Below, piece after piece: positions 44,724-55,500 of a DNA stretch of 57,882 nt. The stretch covers positions 1 to 57,882 of the forward strand of contig WLGW01000003.1 of assembly GCA_009703055.1 (NCBI GenBank), written 5' to 3'. Position 1 is the stretch's first letter. Each line of letters opens with the position of its first letter. The position numbers and the translations under genes are program-made. The stretch comes from Actinomycetota bacterium (GTDB taxonomy: Bacteria > Actinomycetota > Acidimicrobiia > Acidimicrobiales > Ilumatobacteraceae). A model generated the notes under the pieces. That model did no database searches. It had not been told where the DNA came from and saw nothing but the letters and a program-made list of their open reading frames with translations.

Positions 44724-45653
44724 ATGGCTGATCTCAAGATTCCCTCTGCACCACAGACGACACTCGACGTGTCGGGCGATCGAGATCTCAGCAGCCTGGG
44801 CACCGTCGGACCGCTCTCACTCGGATGCTGGCGCCTCACTGGTTCTGATGACGACAACATCGCAACGGTGACAACTGCCGTCGATCTCGGCATCACTCTC
44901 ATCGACAACGCTGATGTGTATGGCCTTGACTGGGGCGGCACACACTTTGGTGCATGTGAAGAAGCCCTTGGTCGCGTCTTTGCAGCCGTGCCTGGACTGC
45001 GAGACAGAGTCGTGCTTGCTACAAAGGGCGGCATCATTCCTGGCGTTCCGTATGACTCCTCTGGCGACTATCTCATTGCAGCGTGTGAAGCATCGCTGCG
45101 TCGCATGAACGTCGACACCATTGACCTCTATCAAGTGCATCGCCCCGACATGGTCACGCACCCTGAAGAAGTTGCTGCGGCATTTACTTCATTACGCACT
45201 CGTGGATTAGTAAAAGAATTCGGCGTCTCGAACTACACCGTGCCACAAACATTGGCACTCAACGGCTTCCTCGACTCTGGACTTGCAACAACACAACCGC
45301 AGTTCTCAGCTGCACACCTCGAACCACTGCGCGATGGCACTCTTGACTTGTGTATGGAAGCAGCAATCACACCAATGGCATGGAGTCCGTTAGCCGGAGG
45401 TCGCCTCGCAACCGGTGAAGGTATCTCTGCGGAATTATTGACAGTTCTTGATGAACTCGCTGCACGTGAGAACGTCACACGTTCTGCCATCGCCATTGCA
45501 TTTGTGCTTGCGCATCCATCGAAGCCCATTGCGATTCTCGGCAGTACTCAGCCAGAACGTTTACAGGAACTTGCGAAAGCAACACGCGTGCAACTCAGCC
45601 GCACCGACTGGTATCGCATCGTGCAAGCCAGTGAGGGCGTTCCGCTTCCATGA
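44724..45653 (+). CDS. Aldo/keto reductase
   Basis: 309 residues, TIM barrel. Catalytic tetrad positions are visible: Asp and Tyr in LIDNADVYGLDWGG, Lys in VLATKGG and His in LYQVHRPDM. NADPH-binding residues lie in the C-terminal part (AILGSTQPERLQELAKA). It resembles the YdhF/AKR11-type group. The 4-bp overlap with the following luciferase-like gene and 20-bp spacing from the small protein make a four-gene oxidoreductase operon with the LldD-like gene. Confidence 0.92.
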   Translation: MADLKIPSAPQTTLDVSGDRDLSSLGTVGPLSLGCWRLTGSDDDNIATVTTAVDLGITLIDNADVYGLDWGGTHFGACEEALGRVFAAVPGLRDRVVLATKGGIIPGVPYDSSGDYLIAACEASLRRMNVDTIDLYQVHRPDMVTHPEEVAAAFTSLRTRGLVKEFGVSNYTVPQTLALNGFLDSGLATTQPQFSAAHLEPLRDGTLDLCMEAAITPMAWSPLAGGRLATGEGISAELLTVLDELAARENVTRSAIAIAFVLAHPSKPIAILGSTQPERLQELAKATRVQLSRTDWYRIVQASEGVPLP

Positions 45654-46723
45654 GCCAATCCAATTCGCCGATCGAAATTTCATGGTTTGGCGCTCTCTGC
45701 GACGACGATTACGAACAACTGGGCGTCCCCCAAGCTGATCTTCTCAGCAGTTGGGCACACTGTTCAGAAATTGTGCGCACTGCAGACTCACTCGGTTTCG
45801 ACAACATTCTTCTCCCATCGGGTTACGACCTCGGCATCGACACACTCTCGTTTGCATCGTCCATTGCTCCCCTCGTGCAGAACATGAGGCTTCTCACCGC
45901 TGTTCGCGTCGGAGAAAACTGGGTGCCGCAACTTGCACGCCAATTGGGCACACTGAATCAAGTTCTCAATGGCCGACTTGTCATCAACATCATCTCGTCA
46001 GAGATGCCTGGCGAGACTCTTGATGGTCCGCACCGCTATCGACGCACCACAGAAACAATGCGTGCATTACGTACTTTGATGAACGGCGAACGACTGGAGA
46101 TGGATGGCGAATTCATTTCGCTCCAGGTTGACGCACCCCGTATTTGTAAAGCCACTTCCCCTGCTCCGGCGTTCTACTTCGGTGGATTAAGCAACGAGGC
46201 ACGCGAAACCGCAGCGATGGATGCCGATGTGTACCTCATGTGGCCCGACACAGAAGAGCAGATTTCACTGATCATTTCAGACATGAGAGAACGTGCTGCA
46301 CGGCATAACCGCACCATCAAGTTCGGGTATCGCGTGCATGTCGTCGTGCGCGAAACAGAAGAAGAAGCACGTAATGCGGCGGCGTATCTCATTTCTGCAG
46401 TCGACGAAGCCACGGGCGACGCCATCAGAGCGAAATCTCTCGACAGCACCAGCATTGGTGTGCAACGACAAGCCGAATTACGTGCGGCAGCGCACGAAGA
46501 CGGATTCATTGAGCCCTCATTGTGGACAGGCATCGGCAAAGCACGCTCTGGTTGCGGGGCAGCAATAGTCGGGACACCACAACAAGTGATCGAGAAGATT
46601 CAGCGCTACCAAGCACTAGGAATCGAAGCATTCATCTTTTCCGGTTACCCGCATGTTGATGAAGCGAAACGATTTGCAGAACTTGTGTTGCCACACCTGC
46701 ATCACGGCCCACTCGCGTTGTAA
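45650..46723 (+). CDS. Luciferase-like monooxygenase (SsuD-like)
   Basis: 357 residues. SPIEISWFGALCDD at the start, FDNILLPSGYDLGIDTLSF, LLTAVRVGENWVPQLARQLGT (core VGENWVPQLARQ), GRLVINIISSEMPGE and SPAPAFYFGGLSNEARETAA are the pattern of flavin-dependent alkanesulfonate monooxygenase-like proteins. They act with a separate flavin reductase, not seen here. The sulfonate role is not certain; an F420 or FMN dependence cannot be told. Coupled to the aldo/keto reductase by a 4-bp overlap. Confidence 0.88.
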   Translation: MSQSNSPIEISWFGALCDDDYEQLGVPQADLLSSWAHCSEIVRTADSLGFDNILLPSGYDLGIDTLSFASSIAPLVQNMRLLTAVRVGENWVPQLARQLGTLNQVLNGRLVINIISSEMPGETLDGPHRYRRTTETMRALRTLMNGERLEMDGEFISLQVDAPRICKATSPAPAFYFGGLSNEARETAAMDADVYLMWPDTEEQISLIISDMRERAARHNRTIKFGYRVHVVVRETEEEARNAAAYLISAVDEATGDAIRAKSLDSTSIGVQRQAELRAAAHEDGFIEPSLWTGIGKARSGCGAAIVGTPQQVIEKIQRYQALGIEAFIFSGYPHVDEAKRFAELVLPHLHHGPLAL

Positions 46724-46750
46724 CCAACTCACCGCAGAAGTCGGTGCAGT

Positions 46751-46779
46751 GTCGAAAATTCTTCTACAGAATTTTCGAC
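46751..46779. terminator. Bidirectional terminator hairpin inside the TetR stop region
   Basis: Perfect 12-bp arms, GTCGAAAATTCT and AGAATTTTCGAC, with a 5-nt loop (TCTAC). The TetR stop codon lies in the loop, so the last codons of that gene form one arm. It faces the luciferase-like gene ending at 46723. A/T-rich upper stem gives U-rich arms both ways. Confidence 0.7.
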
Positions 46780-47348
46780 AACATCATGGAGATGAATGAG
46801 CTCCACTGCTCAATCGATATTGGATTCGTGGTGTTGTCATTGAGTACGAATCCCATGGAGTACGCCTGAACAAACGTGGCGACAACAGCCCCATCAATGT
46901 CTTTGTTGATCCAGCCTCGTTCTTGCATCTCACGCGCAATATCTGCAAGGACATCGGTGACGCGCTGCTGCTCAACTGCAAGACCATCTGCAAACTTCTT
47001 TGAATGGCGGGCCATGCCCAGAATCGCTGCACGATCAGCCCGTGCTACTTCGCGACCCGGCATTCCAGCACCTTGCACGATGAGTGCAAACTTCTTTTGA
47101 AGATCTTCTCGAGAAGTCGATGAACGCAACAAGTCAACGAGAAGCGCAATGTCTTCGTCGACATACCGAGAGAATCGTGCGACCTGCGCTTGCTCGATCA
47201 CGTCAGAGAAGTCATGAAAATGGTGGTACAAAGATCCCTTCGAGATCTTTGATGTCTCTAACAATGTCTCCACTGTGAAGCCCTGAGGCCCAAACTCATC
47301 AATCAATGAAACTGCGGTCTCAAGAAGAAGAGCCTTTGTGGGATGCAT
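46764..47348 (-). CDS. TetR-family regulator
   Basis: 194 residues from ATG 47348 (MHPTKALLLETAVSLIDEFG); the open frame upstream is spurious and overlaps the VIT gene. Helix-turn-helix: TVETLLETSKISKGSLYHHFHDFSDVI, cited in part (SKGSLYHHF is typical). The rest is an all-helical ligand-binding domain without recognisable ligand clues. It diverges from the VIT gene with 54 bp between; TGTTGT (47349-47354) and ACAACA (47382-47387) form an inverted pair there, a possible operator. Confidence 0.9.
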   Translation of the reverse strand: MHPTKALLLETAVSLIDEFGPQGFTVETLLETSKISKGSLYHHFHDFSDVIEQAQVARFSRYVDEDIALLVDLLRSSTSREDLQKKFALIVQGAGMPGREVARADRAAILGMARHSKKFADGLAVEQQRVTDVLADIAREMQERGWINKDIDGAVVATFVQAYSMGFVLNDNTTNPISIEQWSSFISMMLSKIL

Positions 47349-47402
47349 TGTTGTCACTTCTTTATTCTTCCACGCTCGCTCACAACATTCATTAGTGCCA
47401 CA

Positions 47403-48101
47403 ATGAGGGGTATGCATTCTGAACGTCACGCAGCCCATCGCATCGGCCTCCTTCGGGCAATGGTGCTCGGGGCCAACGACGGCATCATCTCCACCGCCTG
47501 CCTCATCTTGGGTGTTGCCGCATCTGACGCCGAACGCTCCGTCATTCTCACCGCTGGCATGGCGGGTCTCGTCGCCGGTGCAGTGTCGATGGCCCTCGGC
47601 GAATACGTGTCGGTCAGTTCTCAGCGCGACTCCGAGAACGCTGACATCGCAAAGGAAAAATGGGAACTTGAGACCATGCCCGAGCATGAACTCGATGAGC
47701 TCACCGAGATCTATGCAGCAAAAGGCCTTCCGCAAGTTCTTGCTCGTGAAGTGGCCGAAGCCCTCACCAAGCACGACGCCCTCGGGACGCATCTCGCTGA
47801 AGAACTTGGAATTTCCGTCAACTCAACAGCCCAGCCTGTGCAAGCTGCTGTGGGGTCAGCGCTTTCCTTTGCCGGCGGAGCTGCCATTCCCTTGATTGTC
47901 GCCGCTGTGGCGTCGGCCAATGCCCGCATTTGGTCGACCCTCATCATTGTCACCATTGCCCTTGCTGGCTTGGGCTGGTCAAGCGCAAAGTTTGGCCGAG
48001 CCTCCACCGCTCGCCCCATCATTCGCGTCGTCATCGGTGGCTTGGTGGCCATGGGAATCACCATGGCAGTGGGCTATATGTTCGGCTCTGTTGTCGCCTA
48101 A
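47403..48101 (+). CDS. VIT/CCC1-family metal transporter
   Basis: About 232 residues from ATG 47403; ATG 47412 (MHSERHAAHRIG) is just as likely. Motifs LLRAMVLGANDGIISTACLI and GMAGLVAGAVSMALGEYVSV (each shortened) and SVSSQRDSENADIAKEKWEL are those of the plant vacuolar iron transporter family: five spans with a cytosolic Glu-rich helix loop (MPEHELDELTEIYAAKGLP). Probably exports or sequesters Fe(II) or Mn(II). The divergent TetR may regulate it. No intervening terminator to the next gene is seen. Confidence 0.9.
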   Translation: MRGMHSERHAAHRIGLLRAMVLGANDGIISTACLILGVAASDAERSVILTAGMAGLVAGAVSMALGEYVSVSSQRDSENADIAKEKWELETMPEHELDELTEIYAAKGLPQVLAREVAEALTKHDALGTHLAEELGISVNSTAQPVQAAVGSALSFAGGAAIPLIVAAVASANARIWSTLIIVTIALAGLGWSSAKFGRASTARPIIRVVIGGLVAMGITMAVGYMFGSVVA

Positions 48102-48157
48102 TTCACTGCATTTCCTACTATTTGCGAACTCTGGCCTTCAACGGCGAGACTTCGCGT

Positions 48158-49372
48158 ATGAGTACAACCACTTCTGCCGACAGCAGCCTCGCCCTCGTTG
48201 AAAAAGCCCTTGACGCACTCCTCACAGAGTTCGATCCGAAGAAGGTTGACGACGTCACATTTCGTGGTGCGCGTTTCGACGCAGGTCTTGCATGGGTGCA
48301 TTTCCCAAAGGGTCATGGCGGTCTCGGACTTCGTCCAGAGTTCAACCGAGTGATTGAAGAGCGCGTGCGCAAAGCAGGTGCAGCAGCACAACATCCCGCA
48401 TCGTTCTTTATGGCGCTTGCTGGTCCGACAATCGTGACGCACGGCAGTGACGAAGTGAAGACACGTTTCCTTCGTCCGATGTTCACTGGTCAAGAGTTGT
48501 GGTGCCAGTTGTTCTCCGAACCCGGCGCAGGAAGTGACCTTGCAGGTCTCGGTACTCGTGCAATTCGTGATGGTGACGAATGGATCATCAATGGTCAAAA
48601 AGTGTGGAACACAATGGCGCACCTTGCACATTGGGGAATGTTGGTCACACGTACTGATCCAGAAGCTCCGAAGCACAAAGGCATGACCTACTTCGCAATT
48701 GATATGCATTCACCAGGTGTTGAAGTGCGTCCACTGCGTCAAATCACAGGCGAAGCAGAGTTCAACGAGGTCTACATGACCGATGCTCGTGTTCCTGATT
48801 CACAGCGCATCGGCGATGTCGGCGAAGGCTGGCGTGCATCGCTCACCACTTTGATGAACGAGCGCACTGCAATCGGTGGTGGCGGTGGCGGCAACGCAAA
48901 GCGTCGCGGACCAATTGACGAAACAATTCGTGTGTGGAGAGAAACACCTGCAGATCAGCGTGACCCTGCACAAAAAGATCGTCTCATGAAGTTGTTCTGT
49001 CAGAGCGAAGCGTTGCGCTACACCAACATGAAGGGTGCACAGATGGCCAAGGCCGGCAACCCAGGTCCTGAAGGTTCGATTGCAAAGTTGATGATGTCTG
49101 ACTTCAACAAGAAGGTCACCGAGTTCACGATTGAGCTCATGGGTGCCGAAGGAATGATCGGATACGACTTCACGTTCCGTCGTCCTGAAGAACTTTCTGT
49201 TGACGGCACTGATGGCGGAGCACGTCACGCGTTCTTGCGTGTACGTGCCAACAGCATCGAAGGCGGCACCAGCGAGATCATGAAAAACATCCTTGGCGAG
49301 CAGGTTCTTGGTCTTCCCGGCGAGCCTCGTTTGGACAAGGAAATTGCCTGGAGCAAGGTTCCTCGCAGTTAG
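48158..49372 (+). CDS. Acyl-CoA dehydrogenase
   Basis: 404 residues from ATG 48158 (MSTTTSADSSLALVEKALD); the frame is open upstream through the VIT gene, which is a shadow. ACAD motifs: MALAGPTIVTHGSDEVKTRF, LFSEPGAGSDLAGLGTRAIR, EWIINGQKVWNTMAHLAHWG, DIGDVGEGWRASLTTLMNER-like (GEGWRASLTTLMNER) and the C-terminal SIEGGTSEIMKNILGEQVLGL-like segment (GGTSEIMKNILGEQVL). FAD- and ETF-dependent; the chain length or even a ring acid substrate cannot be deduced. It stands alone, followed by a terminator hairpin. Confidence 0.93.
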   Translation: MSTTTSADSSLALVEKALDALLTEFDPKKVDDVTFRGARFDAGLAWVHFPKGHGGLGLRPEFNRVIEERVRKAGAAAQHPASFFMALAGPTIVTHGSDEVKTRFLRPMFTGQELWCQLFSEPGAGSDLAGLGTRAIRDGDEWIINGQKVWNTMAHLAHWGMLVTRTDPEAPKHKGMTYFAIDMHSPGVEVRPLRQITGEAEFNEVYMTDARVPDSQRIGDVGEGWRASLTTLMNERTAIGGGGGGNAKRRGPIDETIRVWRETPADQRDPAQKDRLMKLFCQSEALRYTNMKGAQMAKAGNPGPEGSIAKLMMSDFNKKVTEFTIELMGAEGMIGYDFTFRRPEELSVDGTDGGARHAFLRVRANSIEGGTSEIMKNILGEQVLGLPGEPRLDKEIAWSKVPRS

Positions 49373-49383
49373 TTTTTGCGCTT

Positions 49384-49473
49384 CGCTGCCAGCCAGCGGC
49401 GATTCTTCTTGAAGTACCGTGATTTCACGGCTGGCGTGGATGACAAAACCCATACGGCATAAGGCTTTTGTCA
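49384..49473 (+). terminator. Structured region after the acyl-CoA dehydrogenase gene
   Basis: First, GCCAGCC (49388-49394) pairs with GGCTGGC (49429-49435), enclosing CCGTG-ATTT-CACGG. Next, TGACAAAA (49441-49448) pairs with TTTTGTCA (49466-49473), giving an A-rich and a U-rich arm like an intrinsic terminator. It separates the gene from the giant reading frame at 49550. I see no convincing promoter for that frame in 49474-49549, only a TAGGAT at 49511. Confidence 0.5.
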
Positions 49474-49549
49474 CTCAGACGCCCCCTGTACAAGCGGTCT
49501 AGACGGAAGTTAGGATTTCTACACCTCTTACTAGGGGTGTTTTCCGCCA

Positions 49550-52500
49550 ATGACCACCGCCTCTTCTCTTCTTCGTCGTATCGCCTCGGCCGCCACCGGC
49601 CTTCTTTTGGCAACCCTTGTTGTCGTTGCGCCTTCGGTAGAACAACGCGTTGCGAAAGCATCTTCTGTGGGACTTGATGACACCTTTGCAACGTTTAACG
49701 GCTCGAGTTATTTCAATGCAAACGACAACGACACATTCGATGTCACAGGGAACATCACCGTGTCGGCATGGATTCGTCCTACATCGCTGTGTGCATCAAG
49801 TGAATGTGTGTTTGTTTCCAAGGAGAACAACTACCTCTTCGCAATAGTAAACGGCACATTTCAGTACGCACTGATGAATTCAGGTGGCAGTACTTGGAGT
49901 TGGAGAGCCACCGGCGTGATTCCTGTGCTCAACCAATGGCAGCACGTCTCTTTTACTGTGGCTCGTGCTAGCACCAGACTCACGATGTACTTGAACGGCC
50001 GTCAGGTATACCAAGTGACAAACGGTACAGATGTGCCGAATTCGAGTTTTAACAGTACTGGCGGGTTCAGTCTCGGTGCTCGTGGTGGCGGGCAATGGAG
50101 TCGCTTTCTTGGGTCGATAGATGAAGTGCGTGTGTATAACACCACGCGTGAAAGCGAAGCACAAGCACAAGCCGACATGAACACGTGGGGGCCAGCAAAC
50201 GCGTCCGGTCTTGTGTTGTATTACGACTTCAATGAAGGATCTGGTTCCGCGTTGAATAACCGCGTGACCGGTGCTTCGACTGCAACAAATCTCACTGGAG
50301 TGAGTAGCCCCACGTGGAATCGGGTAATCGGAACTGCAATCAATGGTGGTCGACAAGTGGTTGCGTTCCCACGTTCGTTTTTGGTTGCAGCTGGTGGCTA
50401 CACCATTCCCACAGGAGTTACACGAATTGACTACTTAGTTGTTGCCGGTGGTGGTGGTGGAGGAACACGTCACGCTGGCGGTGGCGGTGCAGGTGGCTAC
50501 TTAACCAATACGAACACCACTGTCGCACCTGGCGACATCATGCGAGTCTCGGTGGGTGGCGGTGGTGTGGGTCAAATCGTTACAACGTCGCCAGCAATTG
50601 GTCAAACAAACGGCGCAGATTCTGTGTTGGCACGCAACGGATCTGCCTTGGCCACTGCAATTGGCGGTGGACGCGGTGCGGGCGTTGGTGTGGATGGATC
50701 GACTGGTGGTTCCGGTGGTGGTGCCAACAGCACCTATGACGGTTTCGCCGGAACTGCGGGTCAAGGTAGCCAGGGCGGCCGTGGTGCAAGTGACAATGCG
50801 TGCACTGGTACGTCCTCCAGATGGTGCGGCGGCGGTGGTGGCGGTGCTGGTGGCGTAGGTGAAAATGCGGACAATGGTGGAACCACTAATCGTGCCGGTA
50901 ACGGCGGTGTAGGTTTAGCAAGTTCATTGTTAACAACCGCGAATGCATCATCTCTAGGTGTGGGACATGTGGTGGGCGGATCAGTGTTCTTCGCCGGTGG
51001 TGGCGGTGGCGGCGCTGATGGTGGAACTGGAGTTGCAGGTACTGGGGGTAACGGTGGCGGTGCTGCAGGAAATATCGGGTCGTCGGGCGCGGTTACAGAT
51101 GCGATGGAATCCACTGGCGGCGGCGGTGGTGGTGGTGGCTACAACCAAAACAACACTACGCAGAACAACAGAGGTGGCCCCGGCGGAACCGGTGTTGTTC
51201 TGTTGTCATATGCAATGCCGTGTGAAGAATTCTCGTTTAACACAGCGGGTGGATCCACGCTGCTTCAGTATCAAGTGCCCACTGGATTTACATCGTGTGT
51301 TGCAAACTTCACTACACCTGCCAATGTCACCGCACTTGATGCGGTGATTGTCGGCGGCGGTGGTGGCGGTGGTGGCGGCAACAGCGCTCGCATGGCACCT
51401 GCTGGTGGTGGCGGCGGTGGCCAAGTATTGAACCTGCGTGCACAAACTGTTTCTGCAAACACCACATATTCGATTGTTGTAGGTGGAGGTGGCGGTGGCG
51501 GCGCTGGCTCTGCCGTGAGCGGAACAAATGGTGTTGCCGGTTCCACGGGTGTGGCATCAAGTGCGTTTGGATCCACAGCAAATGGTGGCGTAGGTGGCGG
51601 CGGATCAGGTTCGACCTCTTCCCAACTGGGGTGGGCCGGTTACGGAGGTAACTCTGGAAGTGGAAACGCAGGTGGCAGTCCGAACTGGGAAGGCGGCGGC
51701 GGTGGCGGCGGCGCTGGTAGCCCGGGCAATAACTCGATGGACGGCCCCGGTGGTGGAGCCACTGGTGGTTACGGCGGTAACGGCGTAATGCCCGGTTGGG
51801 TGATTGGTTGGTGCAGCGGCATGTTCGGCGGCGGCGGCGGCGGCGGATCTGGTGGCACCGACGTCGTTTATGCATTACCTCTTGGTGGTGCTGGCGGCGG
51901 TGGTAACGGAGCCACGAATGGAGCCTCGGGACCAACTGCGCCCACGAGTGGTACGAATCACTGTGGTGCCGGCGGCGGTGGTGCCGGTACGCACAGCACA
52001 TCACATAACGGAGCTAATGGCGGCAGTGGTGTGGTGTACGTGCGTTACAACCATGCCTACTCTGCAGAATCATTTACTGAAGGTTCCGACATTGCTGTTG
52101 CATTAGGAACCGCAACGAACCTTGGTCTCTCAAACGTTGTCACCGACTACATCTTGGGTGAATCAGTGCGCGTGCGAATGAACGTCACTAATGGAACTTT
52201 GTCGATTGTGTCGGCATCGGGAACAACTGTGACAGGTAACAACTCTTCATCCGTCACGTTGGTGGGGTCTCAATCAAATATAAACACTGCACTTGCAAGC
52301 GCGACACTTAATGCGGCGACACTTACGTCTACACAATTGATGATTGATGTAGATATGAACCCCGTGTCGCAAACGTTTGGTGGATACACGTACACGCCAC
52401 ATACCAACGGGCACTTCTATACATTCCGTTCACGAACAAATAATGCCACAGTGTGGGAGTCACTAACTGATGCTCTTGGAATGCAATTGGGTGGTCGTCA

Positions 52501-55500
52501 AGGATTTCTTGCAACTCCGACTAGCGCCGATGAGGTGACAGTGATGCGCACAGTTGCTGGCTCATCTTCTGCGTGGCTTGGTATCACCGATGACATGCAA
52601 GAGAACACATTCCGTCTTCTTGGTGAAGATGCATGGGGGCCAATTTCAACTGGTGCCACTGGAATTACAGGGCGGTATACAAACTGGTTATTGAATGAAC
52701 CGAATAACACTGGTGGCCCTGAAGCGTATAACTCCATAGGTAACGAAGACTTTGTTCATTTCAACCACGGCTCGGCGTCTACATGGAATGACAACAGACC
52801 ATCTTCCACATTGAACGGCGCCTTGGTGGAATTTGAACCAAAATCATCACGCATCATGCGCAACGTCACATTCACTGGTGCAGCGTCACGCACAGCAACA
52901 GTGTCTGTGGCATCAAACCTTGGGCTTGGCGCTTCTCATGTTGGTGCATCAACGTTCAATACCGACGAAACCATTGTCGCTACCTTGACGGCACCGGCGG
53001 GAACCACATTGGCAGCTACTGGTGCTGCCACCATTTCGGGATCTGGAACACGGACATTGACCCTTGAGGGAAATAAAACAAACGTCAATGCAACTTTGAA
53101 CAGTGTGACTGCAACAGCGGGGACCATTGGAGACAAAACCATCACCGTGAGCTATCGCGCCAAGCTTGCCAATAACGGTACGAGTTCTAATTACAAGTAC
53201 AACGCCAGCACCGGGAACTTCTATCTTCTGCGAAGTTCCATGTCATTTACATCTGCCGAGACCGATGCGACAACGTTGCGCTTCGGTGGTGTGCCCGGCT
53301 ACGTGTTGTCGACGACCAGTGCCGCCGAGCAGACGTGGTTGAACGCGAATGTGTCCACTGGTTCATTCTGGACGGCACTCAACGACACAGACAATGAAGG
53401 TCAATGGACGATGCGCACGCGTGATGCATTCCAGACGAGCGGCTTTGACGACGTGGCACTACCTGGTGGGTACGTTCCCTGGGCCACGGGTGAACCGAAT
53501 GGTCTACGCTCCGAGAACTGCCACCATCGGCGCCCAGGTGAAACTTTCGGAAACGACATCAGTTGTTCAACGCCCATGGTGAGTGTGGTTGAATTCCGTC
53601 CCTATGCGGTAGCGCAAGATGTCACTTTGGGCGTGAATGCCGCACCAACTTTGGCTGCTCCAACAACGGGTCTTACCGCAACTGAGGGCACAGCATATTC
53701 ACTCACGCTCTCTGCATCAGGTGGTGTGAGTCCTTATACATACGCCGTGCAGTCGGGAACATTGCCCAGTGGTTTGACACTTTCTTCTGCAGGTGTGATT
53801 TCTGGAACTGCAACAGAGTCGCCACAATCGCAAGCAATCACCGTGCGAGCTACCGATGATAACGGTGCAACTGCAACATCATCATCTTTCACATTGCTCA
53901 CTAATGCATCCACATGTACGACAGCAACAACTGTTGTGGGCGCACACACAGTGCAACGGTTCACCAGTACTGGCTACTGCCAATGGCAGGTACCAGCTGG
54001 GGTTACCTCTGTTGATGGTTTTGTTGTTGCTGGTGGTGGCGGTGGCGGTACCGATGGCGGAAGTGGCGGTGGCGGTGGCGGCTATCACCCACGAAATGGC
54101 ATCGCTGTCACGCCTGGTGAAATTTTGACAATTCGCGTAGGCGATGGTGGTAATCCCGGTATTTGGCAAGGTGCCGCTTCAACATCTGGGCAATCGTCAT
54201 TTGTTTCACGAAATACAACACAGTTGATAAGTGCAAATGGTGGACAAGCTGGTGTGAGCGCACCAAATGGTTCACTAGGTGGAGCTGGTGGTACATCTAC
54301 TGGTGGATTTGCAGGTGGTAACGGTGGCACCGCTTCAAATGGTGCTAGCTCTAGGGGAACCACGGGTGCGGTTGGAGTAGTGAACTATTTCCTTGGCGTT
54401 GTGAATGAATACAGCGGTGGCGGCGGCGGCGGTATTTGGGATAGTGGTAGCAACAACTGGTCCTCAATATTGGGTGCGTCTGGCGGCGGTGACGGATGTG
54501 ATGCCAGATCAACCAATTCGAATACGACAGGATTTCCCGGCCGTGTGAACTCTGGTGGCGGTGGCGGAGCGGGTTGTGCGGGGCTACAGACCAATGGTGG
54601 GCGTGGTGGGAGCGGCATTGCAATGATTCGCTACACCACAGATCCATTAGATGCATTCCCTGCATCGATTGGAACGCCTGCGTATCGCATGGTGGCAGAA
54701 GACTTCCAAACACTCGACTCCACTCGCAAACAATGGGTGGACTCTTCGGGCAATGGTCGCCACTCGGTATCAGTCTCTGGATCTCCTACCGTCACAACTA
54801 CAACAGGAAATGGAACTGCAGGAACAATTCGCACACTCAGTGGCGGCATTGCCGACGCAGTTCGATTCTCAAGTTTCACACCCACAACGACGAACAGATA
54901 CACATTGTTCCAAGTGACGCGCTATTCAGGCACAACGCGCAAAAGAATTCTCGATGGCGTGAACTCGAACTGGTTGTCCGGTTACTGGAGCGGCAATGCA
55001 GGTGTTGCGTGGCACGGCACATGGCTCACAGCGGACACCAACAACGGAACAAACATGTTGAACTGGAACTTGATGACAGACCAGAACACCTTGTTCCGAC
55101 ATAATGGTCTCAACAAGGTCACCACCGCTTCCGCGCAGAATTTTGATACTCAACTTGCCATCAACCTTGGCTACTTCGGAATTGGCGGGCAGGGGCTGTC
55201 CTATGCTGACGAACGGTCTGACTACAACGCTGCAGAGATCATTCTCTATAACGGCGAACTCACTGCCGCACAAATTCGTCAAGTCGAGAACTATCTCGCA
55301 CGTGCCTACAACCTGCAGGGGTTTAACTTCAATAACACTGCACTCGGTGCAAATGGCCCTGGAACATTGACCGCAGCAAAGACCGGAACCGTCTCCACCG
55401 GCAGCACATCACAGCTTGCATTGACGTGGACTGCACCGCAAGACACCACAGGCGTGAGTGGCTACAAGGTGGAATACAAAAAGGCGTCCGATTCCACATG

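Noticed and set aside
47349-47792. Extended TetR frame
   Set aside because: It overlaps the clear VIT transporter gene and its sequence is not TetR-like; true start is ATG 47348.
47930-48157. Longer acyl-CoA dehydrogenase start
   Set aside because: The codons are the out-of-frame reading of the VIT gene; conserved protein begins at 48158.
50761-51114. Long minus-strand frames rich in Pro (also 51327-52004, 54085-54363, 56311-56700)
   Set aside because: They are the complement of glycine codons in the giant plus-strand frame (GGN read as NCC); no family, no start signal, and the plus frame is continuous.
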